DNA of 40,060 nucleotides. Source: HGM04593 sp045660825 (GTDB taxonomy: Bacteria > Bacteroidota > Bacteroidia > Bacteroidales > Bacteroidaceae). Numbering within the stretch: position 1 is the stretch's first letter; each line of letters begins with the position of its first letter. The position numbers and the translations under genes are program-made. This document shows, piece by piece, positions 9,000 to 16,027 of the stretch. Location: contig JAZREN010000001.1 in the NCBI GenBank assembly GCA_045660825.1, positions 1 to 40,060 of the forward strand. The letters are read 5' to 3'. The notes below the pieces were generated by a model. It searched no databases, was not told the DNA's origin, and saw only the letters and a list, made by a program, of their open reading frames with translations.

Positions 9000-9680
9000 G
9001 CCGTGTTAAGTTTGAAAACACCAAAATGGTAACTTTCGGGTTTGATAATCGAAATAATTACGATGAAGCAAAGGAGTTATTTGAAATGGAAATCGCTAAT
9101 TGTGGTGAGGAGGTTCTTAGAGCATTCTTTGATGATGATAGACAAATCATTCAGGTGATTGAAGGAACTGAATGGATTATTAATATTGATTTATTTAATG
9201 AATAATAGTCATGTAAATCGAATTATTCAAGACCTTTTCTTTATTATATATAAATTATATGTGTTTGAAATGAATACAATTGCTGATTATATATTTGAAA
9301 CAGAACATAGAAAAAACGTACATAATGTGTTTGAAATGTCATTAATATCTGATATTAAAGATAATCTTCCAAAAAACACAAAAATATATGTATATGGTGA
9401 AAATGACGAACAAGGTACAAAACCACCTCATTTTCATGTAAGAATAGATAATAGATATGAATTTGAAATTAAATTTGATGATTTTAATTCATTAGAAATT
9501 TGGAGATCTAAAAATGCCAAGTATGATTGGAAAAACTATTCAGATGTAAAAAAAGAAATTAAAAACTGGTTAGTATCTAAAAATATTGAAACACCGGAAT
9601 ACACAAATATGCAGGTAATATTAACCGAATGGAATAGAGAAAATCCTAATCATAAAATAGATAAAGAATTTTATATCAAC
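9000..9680. other. AT-rich foreign insert between fucosidase gene and cutC
   Basis: Just after the fucosidase stop (8991) the base composition shifts from balanced codon use to strongly AT-rich, and it shifts back abruptly at about 9681-9690 where recognisable CutC sequence starts. The insert holds a 59-residue reading frame (9026-9205) and a PPHFHV-motif protein whose frame runs on into cutC. An ATG at 8997-8999, five bases after the fucosidase stop, may be the old cutC start; the CutC frame would resume at AAG TCA ATA CTT (9681). No terminal inverted repeats or clear target duplication were seen. The boundaries are estimated by eye from composition and from homology to CutC. Confidence 0.65.
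9026..9205 (+). CDS. Small hypothetical protein in AT-rich insert (59 aa), possibly a truncated gene
   Basis: ATG at 9026 opens a 59-codon frame ending TAA at 9203-9205. The product is acidic and ends IEGTEWIINIDLFNE. I do not recognise the family. The frame is open for about 12 further codons upstream of the ATG (reading HYGRVKFENTK) back to stop codons inside the fucosidase 3' end, and that upstream stretch also looks protein-like, so this may be the 3' part of a longer gene cut by the left insertion boundary. It abuts the next frame: an ATG at 9198 overlaps its end by 8 bases. Confidence 0.45.
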   Translation: MVTFGFDNRNNYDEAKELFEMEIANCGEEVLRAFFDDDRQIIQVIEGTEWIINIDLFNE

Positions 9681-10415
9681 AAGTCAATACTTGAAATTTG
9701 CGCAGGAAGCGTGGAAAGTGCCATTGCAGCACGCGACGGCGGCGCACAGCGCATTGAACTTTGCGCGGCATTGGAGGTTGGCGGCGTTACACCGTCGGCC
9801 GGAGTTATCGCCGAGGCGCGCAAGGTCGATGGACTAACACTCAATGTCATCATACGACCACGCGGGGGCGACTTCCTCTACAACGAGTACGAGGTAGCCT
9901 GCATGGAGCAGGACATACGCACATGCAGGCAGTTAGGTGTTGACGGTGTAGTCATTGGAGCACTCACAGCCGAGGGAGATATTGACACCGACACCTGCAA
10001 ACGCCTTATTGCAGCCGCCGAAGGAATGAGCATCACTTTCCACCGCGCATTCGACATGTGCCGTGACCCACGCAAGGCATTGGAAGAGCTCATTGCGCTC
10101 GGTTGCCACAGGGTACTCACATCGGGACAGGCAGCGACAGCGCAGGCCGGAATTACACTTTTGAAAGAACTTGTAGAGCAGGCAACAGGGCGCATAATAA
10201 TCATGCCCGGTTGCGGAGTGAGCAGCGCAAACGCAGCAACAATTCTGCAAGCTACTGGAGCCAAGGAGATTCATGCATCGGCACGCAAGAGCGTTGGCAG
10301 TGGCATGCTGTTCCGCCACAGCGGCGTCTCAATGGGAAACCCCAACAGCGATGAATTCGCGCGCAAGGAGACCGATGTAAACGAGGTAAAAGCAATTGTA
10401 ACAAGCATATCATGA
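9270..10415 (+). CDS. cutC: Chimeric protein: DUF4160-like N-terminal module fused to CutC copper-homeostasis protein
   Basis: From ATG 9270 the frame encodes 381 residues; the frame is also open to ATG 9198 and TTG 9159, but those extra residues look like translated leader. Residues about 1-135 are AT-rich in coding and carry KPPHFHVRIDNRYEFEIKFDD, recalling DUF4160-type small proteins. Residues about 138-381 are a complete CutC barrel lacking only its start Met: LEICAGSVESAIAARDGGA, IRPRGGDFLYNE, ITFHRAFDMCRDPRKALEEL. CutC is a cytosolic TIM-barrel protein linked to copper tolerance, though its activity is disputed. No ATG, GTG or TTG lies near the CutC start in this frame, so CutC can only be made as the fusion unless a non-standard start is used. 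It overlaps xpt by 4 bases. CutC identity is firm; the DUF4160 assignment is tentative. Confidence 0.8.
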   Translation: MNTIADYIFETEHRKNVHNVFEMSLISDIKDNLPKNTKIYVYGENDEQGTKPPHFHVRIDNRYEFEIKFDDFNSLEIWRSKNAKYDWKNYSDVKKEIKNWLVSKNIETPEYTNMQVILTEWNRENPNHKIDKEFYINKSILEICAGSVESAIAARDGGAQRIELCAALEVGGVTPSAGVIAEARKVDGLTLNVIIRPRGGDFLYNEYEVACMEQDIRTCRQLGVDGVVIGALTAEGDIDTDTCKRLIAAAEGMSITFHRAFDMCRDPRKALEELIALGCHRVLTSGQAATAQAGITLLKELVEQATGRIIIMPGCGVSSANAATILQATGAKEIHASARKSVGSGMLFRHSGVSMGNPNSDEFARKETDVNEVKAIVTSIS

Positions 10416-10981
10416 AACTGCTCAAGGAACGCATACTAAAGGACGGCAAATGTCTCGAAGGCGGCATCCTCAAAGTCGACAATTTCATCAACCATCAGAT
10501 GGATGCAAAACTGATGATGGAGATGGCAAAGGAGATTGTCACCCGCTTCAAGGGAACTGCCGTCGACAAGGTAATAACTGTTGAGGCAAGCGGCATTGCG
10601 CCGGCCATAATGGTAGCCTACCTGCTGAATGTGCCAGTAGTGTTCGCAAAGAAAAAAGTGCCAAGCACAATGAAGGGTATTCTAAAGAGCGAGGTATTCT
10701 CGTTCACCAAGAACCGTTCATATGAGATATGCCTTTGCGACAGTTACCTGCAGAAGGGCGAACGCTGCCTTTTTGTCGATGATTTCCTTGCAAACGGTAA
10801 TGCAGCATTGGGCATACTTGACCTTGCATCGCAGGCAGGGGCCGAAATCACAGGAATGGCATTCCTCATTGAAAAAGGTTTCCAGGCCGGTGGCAAGTTG
10901 CTCCGCGACAAAGGGATACACATTGAATCACTTGCAATCATCGAAAGCCTCGACAATTGCGAGATAAAGATCAGGAACTAA
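10412..10981 (+). CDS. xpt: Xanthine phosphoribosyltransferase
   Basis: The 189-residue protein matches the Xpt family from end to end: LKVDNFINHQMD near residue 21, the ITVEASGIAPAIM segment near 52, PVVFAKKK near 72, and the PRPP-binding loop LFVDDFLANGNAALG near 117. It converts xanthine and PRPP to XMP in purine salvage in the cytosol. The ATG overlaps the cutC stop (ATGA), so it is translationally coupled to the fused cutC gene; if the insert upstream disturbed transcription, xpt would be affected too. No purine riboswitch was seen just upstream, as expected for a downstream gene in an operon. Confidence 0.93.
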   Translation: MKLLKERILKDGKCLEGGILKVDNFINHQMDAKLMMEMAKEIVTRFKGTAVDKVITVEASGIAPAIMVAYLLNVPVVFAKKKVPSTMKGILKSEVFSFTKNRSYEICLCDSYLQKGERCLFVDDFLANGNAALGILDLASQAGAEITGMAFLIEKGFQAGGKLLRDKGIHIESLAIIESLDNCEIKIRN

Positions 10982-11002
10982 ATGATGAATTGAAAACGTG
11001 TA

Positions 11003-11045
11003 AAAACATTAAGCCCAACTCCGACGGAGTTGGGCTTAATGTTTT
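11003..11045. terminator. Bidirectional terminator between xpt and FISUMP gene
   Basis: A stem of about 19-20 bp without mismatches (arm AAAACATTAAGCCCAACTCC, partner to 11045) has a very short loop around GAC. A-rich and T-rich ends on both sides fit termination of the two convergent genes. Confidence 0.85.
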
Positions 11046-11060
11046 ATTTTATATCGAATA

Positions 11061-11993
11061 TTATTCGGCAACAGGACGTATCGAATAGCCTAAACGACGT
11101 AGAGCCGTATTTGTATCAGGTGTATATGACCTACCGACAGAACCGACAAAAAAATCCAAACAATATGCATCAGCATAGTCATCGGTAAAAACGGAGCTTG
11201 ACCAATAGCACAGCCAGCCAAGCAGGACATTACCCGTGCTTCCTTTATATGACGCTGCCGGGAGGAATATACATCTGCCGTTAGGACCCTTGACTTTAAG
11301 ACCAAGAACACCATTGACTTTTACGCCTTCGAAAGTACAATATTCACAAAGTTCCTGCAGTTCCCCTTTTGTGGGCATACGCCAAGCGCCGCCCCATTTA
11401 CAGTTGGCAACATCATCAGCCATTTCAAGGTTTGTCTTGCCGTCGTGCCCATTATACCTTGTCATGTAATCGTCTGTTCCGTTACATAAGCGGTAGGTTT
11501 CCCAAGTAGTATATTTAGACTTCACTTCGGTTTCACCCCATGAGTAATGCTCGCCTTTATCATGGATTTCTGTTGCACCGACATTGCACATCGCCCACTT
11601 CAGGCCGCTTGGCAAACCCAACTCGACATATTCATGCCCGCCTGAAGAACCGCTTGCCACGAATGGATACCTGAATTTGGCCACCAACACAACGCTTCTG
11701 CTGACAACAAATGTATAAGCAGCATCCGTACTCACAGGCGTAGCATCGTCACCGACATACCAACCTATAAATTCGTACCCCTCGTCAGGAATTGCCACAA
11801 CCTCAAGGGTGTTTCCTTTAAGTATGGTCACAGCTGTTCCGGTATTGTTGGTAATTGCAACCGTGCCATTGCCGTCAGTCTCAACCACAATTTCGCAAAT
11901 AGGAGATTCTGGGGCATCATTGTTCTCGCACGATACGAAGAACAATACCATAACAAGAAGAATACCTAAAACAGGTAAGAAATGCCTTTTCAT
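11061..11993 (-). CDS. Lipoprotein with InlB-type repeat and FISUMP domain
   Basis: The 310-residue protein has a lipoprotein signal with lipobox FVSC (Cys about 22). Residues about 34-110 resemble a divergent InlB B-repeat (IPDEGYEFIGWYVGDD, then VLVAKF). Residues about 118-308 are a Fibrobacter succinogenes major paralogous (FISUMP) domain: YVELGLPSGLKWAMCNVGA, HYSWGETE, WRMPTKGELQEL, YWSSSVF and a final RLGYSIRPV. The fold resembles the C-type-lectin-like/formylglycine-enzyme scaffold. Such proteins are frequent on the surface of gut Bacteroidetes; their ligands are unknown. It is a single-gene unit with its own promoter (12033-12063) and terminator. Confidence 0.88.
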   Translation of the reverse strand: MKRHFLPVLGILLVMVLFFVSCENNDAPESPICEIVVETDGNGTVAITNNTGTAVTILKGNTLEVVAIPDEGYEFIGWYVGDDATPVSTDAAYTFVVSRSVVLVAKFRYPFVASGSSGGHEYVELGLPSGLKWAMCNVGATEIHDKGEHYSWGETEVKSKYTTWETYRLCNGTDDYMTRYNGHDGKTNLEMADDVANCKWGGAWRMPTKGELQELCEYCTFEGVKVNGVLGLKVKGPNGRCIFLPAASYKGSTGNVLLGWLCYWSSSVFTDDYADAYCLDFFVGSVGRSYTPDTNTALRRLGYSIRPVAE

Positions 11994-12032
11994 AGTCTAC
12001 TGGATTTTAATTGTTTATTTATGTTATCCTCA

Positions 12033-12063
12033 CAAATGTATGAAGTTAAATTTAAACAAACAA
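12033..12063 (-). promoter_or_regulatory. Promoter of FISUMP lipoprotein gene
   Basis: On the minus strand the -7 box TACATTTG (12040-12033) is preceded after 20 bp by TTG (12063-12061) inside a TTTGTTTG-like context. The start codon is 39 bp downstream. Confidence 0.55.
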
Positions 12064-12105
12064 TCTCATCCAGTAGCATATTATTCAACACAGCCGGGAA
12101 TAACA

Positions 12106-12339
12106 TCAATATTTTTCGGTCCAACTGTGTTTGAGAACCTCCTCATCACGGCCGACCTCCTCGCTGTGGCTGATATCCCACTTGCATCCGCATTCAGGGC
12201 ATGTATGTTCTGTAGTCCAATTATGTGTAGCGACTGTTGTCTTTACCAATTTCTGCGCTTTAGAGACCTCTGCTCCGTAATGACGCGGACTGATATCTTG
12301 CCGGAGAATACCGGATGGTATTTGTACATCAATACTATT
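12106..12339 (-). pseudogene. Zinc-ribbon gene remnant without start codon
   Basis: A 77-codon frame runs from just after an in-frame TGA (12340-12342) to the TGA at 12106-12108. It reads as plausible protein (IDVQIPSGILRQDISP, then a CPECGCKW zinc-ribbon-like motif and a tail ending HSWTEKY) but has no ATG, GTG or usable TTG near its beginning. The same-frame sequence before the stop contains ATG GGG ATT GTT TGA, so a point nonsense change or frameshift may have broken an earlier gene. A second frame (starting near 12375) also reads as protein-like. The family was not identified. Confidence 0.4.
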
Positions 12340-12367
12340 TCAAACAATCCCCATGTAGGCAATATTG

Positions 12368-12616
12368 TCAAGAAATAGAGCAGATAGTGTATCCTTGGTC
12401 ATATGTATCAAGGTTCACAATTTTCACAGTTGAACCTCCCAAGATTCTTTCAACCAAAGGATTATTCTTGCCAGGCCCCTGACGCATGTTCAAATCTGTG
12501 CCCGGCTGAATAGTCGCATACACATCCTTGTATCGGTACTGAGTGTCAGCAGAAGCATTGGACGGCACTGCAAACAGCAGAATCATCGCCACAAGTAAAT
12601 TACATATTGTTTTTAT
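12368..12616 (-). pseudogene. SH3-domain secreted protein remnant with lost start codon
   Basis: The frame ends TGA at 12368-12370. It encodes a convincing signal peptide (KTICNLLVAMILLFAVPSNASA) followed by a bacterial SH3-like segment (LNMRQGPGKNNPLVERILGG). At the place where the start should be, the codon is ATA (12616-12614), followed by AAA ACA ATA. The only standard start is an internal GTG at 12592, which would remove the basic N-region of the signal. The SH3 domain is also cut short about 15 residues after its core. An ATG-to-ATA change plus a 3' disruption is the simplest reading. A -7 box (12639-12646) is still present upstream. Confidence 0.5.
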
Positions 12617-12638
12617 AGGAATAATTATTAAGTTTCGT

Positions 12639-12646
12639 CAAAAATA
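12639..12646 (-). promoter_or_regulatory. -7 box upstream of SH3 remnant
   Basis: TATTTTTG on the minus strand fits TAnnTTTG. It lies 22 bp before the presumed lost start. No matching -33 element was found at the expected distance because cstA coding sequence begins there. Confidence 0.35.
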
Positions 12647-12663
12647 GTGTTTTATATTAACCA

Positions 12664-14118
12664 TCATTTACGTGCCTTGAAATGCACTGCAGCCGAAATG
12701 ATGAGTGTGAGCACGCCACCAAGAATATATGCCAACGTGCGGTTCTCCATTCCGCACATCATTGGAGAGATGAAGATATATGACGAGCATACGTATGTCA
12801 TTATCAATGCCGGTAACATACCTATCATCACAGGTTTCTTTTCGCGGAACAAATAAACCGTGATGCACCACAGAGTGAGCACTGCCAATGTCTGGTTGCA
12901 CCATGCGAAATAGCTCCATATTGTCTGAAACGGCAAGGCGAAGATGATGAAAAGGGCAACGGCAAACAACGGCATGGAAACAAGCACCCTTTTCAAAAGG
13001 CTCTTTTGCGAAATGCCGAACATGTCTGATACAATGAGCCTTGCACAGCGGAAAGCTGTGTCGCCCGAGGTAACGGCACAGCCTACAACCCCGACAAGCA
13101 CACACACTGCAACGACAGGACCAAGCGTGGTTTCTGTTATGACATCAACCATCTTTGCAGCACTGCCGCCATATTCGGCAATGGCAGCATTGAGCCCCTT
13201 GACACCACCCCAGAATGCCATACCGATGGCTGCCCAGATTAGCGCAATGATGCTCTCGGCAATCATGGCGCCATAGAATATGCTGCGTGCCTGACTCTCA
13301 TTGGTCATGCAACGCGCCATCATTGGCGACTGTGTTGCGTGGAAGCCCGACAATGCACCACAGGCAATGGTTGTAAAGAGCATTGGCACAATGGGGAATT
13401 TATGCGGGTCGGCAATACAGTTGTCGAGCGAGGTCAGTTCGGGAATAGGATAGACATCACTCTTGGTCAACAAGATGAACAGGATGCTCAATGCCATCAC
13501 AAGCAATGCCACGCCGAACAAAGGGTAGAAACGACCAATGATTTTGTCAATGGGCAACAGGGTTGCAAGTATATAATAGACAAGTATTACAGCAAGCACC
13601 GCAAAAAGTTCCCATGTAGTGCTGCCAAATGCAACCATCTCGAGCGACGGCAACGAAATATTGGACGCGACGAGCACTGCCGGCTGTGACATGAACACCG
13701 CTCCGACAAGCACCATGAGCAACAGCGAAAACGCTCGCATAAAGAGTTTTGTACCACCGCCAAGATATTTGCCAATTATTTCGGGCAGGCTCAAGCCGTT
13801 GTTCTTCAATGATATCACGCCTGCCACAAAATCATGCATGGCACCCATGAATATACCACCGAGTGTTATCCACAGGAACGCGACAGGGCCATAGGCCGCA
13901 CCAAGCAACGCACCGAAAATGGGACCAAGGCCGGCAATGTTGAGCAACTGAATGAGGAACACCTTCCAGCGTGGCAATGGCAGATAATCGACACCATCGT
14001 ACATAGTCTTTGAAGGTACGGGATTTGCGGGGTTGATATCACAAGTCTTTTCAAGAAACTTGCCGTAGGTAAAATATGAAACCACCAGCGCGGCAAGGCA
14101 AATTAGGAATGTTATCAT
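12664..14118 (-). CDS. cstA: CstA-family carbon starvation protein (peptide/pyruvate transporter type)
   Basis: This is a 484-residue polytopic membrane protein with roughly a dozen hydrophobic helices. CstA landmarks are present: YDGVDYLPLPRWKVFLIQ near residue 41, LNIAGLGPIFGALLGAAYGP near 59, GGIFMGAMHDFVAGVISLKN near 87, and FHATQSPMMARCM near 260. It is much shorter than E. coli CstA (about 700) and fits the short CstA form seen in many Bacteroidetes. E. coli family members take up peptides or pyruvate; the substrate here is not known. It starts 13 bp after the recQ stop, so it is the last gene of the recJ-recQ-cstA unit. No clear terminator follows before the SH3 remnant. Confidence 0.9.
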   Translation of the reverse strand: MITFLICLAALVVSYFTYGKFLEKTCDINPANPVPSKTMYDGVDYLPLPRWKVFLIQLLNIAGLGPIFGALLGAAYGPVAFLWITLGGIFMGAMHDFVAGVISLKNNGLSLPEIIGKYLGGGTKLFMRAFSLLLMVLVGAVFMSQPAVLVASNISLPSLEMVAFGSTTWELFAVLAVILVYYILATLLPIDKIIGRFYPLFGVALLVMALSILFILLTKSDVYPIPELTSLDNCIADPHKFPIVPMLFTTIACGALSGFHATQSPMMARCMTNESQARSIFYGAMIAESIIALIWAAIGMAFWGGVKGLNAAIAEYGGSAAKMVDVITETTLGPVVAVCVLVGVVGCAVTSGDTAFRCARLIVSDMFGISQKSLLKRVLVSMPLFAVALFIIFALPFQTIWSYFAWCNQTLAVLTLWCITVYLFREKKPVMIGMLPALIMTYVCSSYIFISPMMCGMENRTLAYILGGVLTLIISAAVHFKARK

Positions 14119-14131
14119 AGTCTTATGTTTA

Positions 14132-16021
14132 TCAGTTCAGTTTTATCTTGTCTCCGTTTATTGTTATCTTCTCCTCGTCACACAGCTCGCGCAACAGGCT
14201 TTTCAACTCATCGCGGGTGAGCCCCAAAGAGTCGAGTTCCTCAAGCGAGTGCAACCGCCCATCGGAGAGCAGTTCCATGATTCCCTGAAGCCGCGGCGGC
14301 TGTTCATTGGCAGCGCGTGCACGTTCATCGGCACAGACATCGCAACATCCGCAGGCCGCACCACCCTTCTCGCCAAAATATTCAAGCAATAGGGCGCTTC
14401 GACATTTGTCGGTAGATGTGGCATACTTTATTATGGCATTCAACCTGTCGCCGAAAATTGCCTTGCGCTCTTCATAGACCGAACGCTCGAATCGCAGGTC
14501 GCTGCCAAGGACGCGATGGCGTGTAAAGGTTATTATAGGGCATTTCTTCGATGGGGCATACTGCACAAGGCGCTTGCTGTGAAGCGATACAAGAATCTCG
14601 TACATGCGGTGGCGCGACAGCTTTGTAACACGCGACAGGTAGCGTTCATCAATGAATGCGAAGTCATTGAACAGGCCACTATAGTTGCGCAATATGGCGT
14701 TTATCAATGTCTCGTAATCGGCAGGAAGCCCCCTGAAACGGTAGAGCGAATCCTTGTCGACAATGAAACGCACGCGCGAGGCATATTCCATTTCCTCGAC
14801 ATACTCAATGTAGCCCATTCGGGTAAGCAGGCGCAGGGCGCTGTCGGTCTGTAGTGTGGGACGATGGTATTTCTTGCAGAAATCGCCCAACGAGAACTCA
14901 AAGGTACAGTCGAGACCGTCGCCCAATGCCATATTATAGTAGTAGCATATCTCGTCATACACTTCGCGGATGAACTCCTGCGGGGGGTAGTTGTCGGACA
15001 AACGACGTGCGACAATCTGCTTGTCGATGCGGCTGAAAAGCGTGACGGCATAGGCCTTCTCACCATCACGGCCGGCACGGCCTGCCTCCTGGAAATAGGC
15101 CTCGATGGAACTTGGCAAATCGATATGCACCACAAGGCGTACATCGGGTTTGTCAATACCCATACCAAAGGCATTGGTGGATACCATCACACGCGCCTCG
15201 CCTGTTTTCCAGGCCTCCTCCTTTGCATCCTTGCTCTCGGGCGAAAGGCCTGCATGGTAATATTCGGCAGTTATGCCGTTGGCTGTGAGGAACTCACACA
15301 CCTCTTTTGTCTTCTTACGGTTGAGCGTATAAACGATTGCCGAGCCGGGAACGCGTCCCAGAATGTGCAACAGTTCGGCAGCCTTATTCTCGGTATTGCG
15401 TACCACGTAGGCAAGGTTCTTTCGCCCGAAACTCATGCGGTAGCAATTCTTCTTGCGGAAGTTGAGTTGCTGCTGTATGTCATCGACCACCTCGGGGGTA
15501 GCTGTTGCCGTGAGTGCAAGCAGAGGCACCGTGGGGAAGATGTCACGAAGTTCGGCGATGCGCCTATATGCCGGGCGGAAATCGTGTCCCCACTGCGAGA
15601 TGCAATGCGCTTCGTCAATCGTTATCAACTGCACGTTAACGCGTCTTATCTTCTTAAGGAAAAGCTCCGAGCCTATGCGCTCGGGCGATATGTAGAGAAA
15701 TTTGTAATCGCCGAATATACAGTTCTCGAGCGCAGTAATCACCTCGCTTGTCTTCATTCCCGTATATATAGCCAAAGCCTTTATGCCACGACTGCGCAGG
15801 TTGGCCACCTGATCCTTCATCAATGCAATGAGCGGTGTAACCACAATGCACAGTCCCTCGCCTGCGAGTGTCGGAACCTGGAAGGTAATACTCTTGCCGC
15901 CACCAGTAGGCATAAGACCGAGGGTGTCTTCCCCTCGGCCTATGCTTTCGATTATATCGCGCTGTATGCCACGAAAATCGTCATATCCCCAATATGTCTT
16001 AAGGATTTCGCGATATTTCAT
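14132..16021 (-). CDS. recQ: ATP-dependent DNA helicase RecQ
   Basis: The 629-residue protein has the RecQ helicase core: motif 0 around FRGIQRDII (residues 16-24), Walker A GLMPTGGGKS (35-44), DEAH box (136-139) followed by CISQWGHDFRP, and motif VI QEAGRAGRDG. The RQC zinc-binding part is visible (C540 in KCRSALLLEYFG, then CGCCDVC), followed by a winged-helix segment. The end is short, with no obvious HRDC domain. The enzyme unwinds DNA 3'-5' in recombination and fork repair. It follows recJ after 6 bp, a functional pairing because RecQ and RecJ act together on gapped DNA in the RecF pathway. Confidence 0.95.
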   Translation of the reverse strand: MKYREILKTYWGYDDFRGIQRDIIESIGRGEDTLGLMPTGGGKSITFQVPTLAGEGLCIVVTPLIALMKDQVANLRSRGIKALAIYTGMKTSEVITALENCIFGDYKFLYISPERIGSELFLKKIRRVNVQLITIDEAHCISQWGHDFRPAYRRIAELRDIFPTVPLLALTATATPEVVDDIQQQLNFRKKNCYRMSFGRKNLAYVVRNTENKAAELLHILGRVPGSAIVYTLNRKKTKEVCEFLTANGITAEYYHAGLSPESKDAKEEAWKTGEARVMVSTNAFGMGIDKPDVRLVVHIDLPSSIEAYFQEAGRAGRDGEKAYAVTLFSRIDKQIVARRLSDNYPPQEFIREVYDEICYYYNMALGDGLDCTFEFSLGDFCKKYHRPTLQTDSALRLLTRMGYIEYVEEMEYASRVRFIVDKDSLYRFRGLPADYETLINAILRNYSGLFNDFAFIDERYLSRVTKLSRHRMYEILVSLHSKRLVQYAPSKKCPIITFTRHRVLGSDLRFERSVYEERKAIFGDRLNAIIKYATSTDKCRSALLLEYFGEKGGAACGCCDVCADERARAANEQPPRLQGIMELLSDGRLHSLEELDSLGLTRDELKSLLRELCDEEKITINGDKIKLN

Positions 16022-16027
16022 CGCCTT

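Noticed and set aside
9259..9339. 14-bp direct repeat ATGTGTTTGAAATG flanking the start of the DUF4160-like protein
   Set aside because: Both copies lie in very AT-rich coding/leader sequence 66 bp apart and do not flank any element; probably chance.
11809..12378. Plus-strand frame of 189 codons before the SH3 remnant
   Set aside because: Half of it is antisense to the FISUMP gene start and promoter and the other half to the zinc-ribbon remnant; the product is not protein-like.
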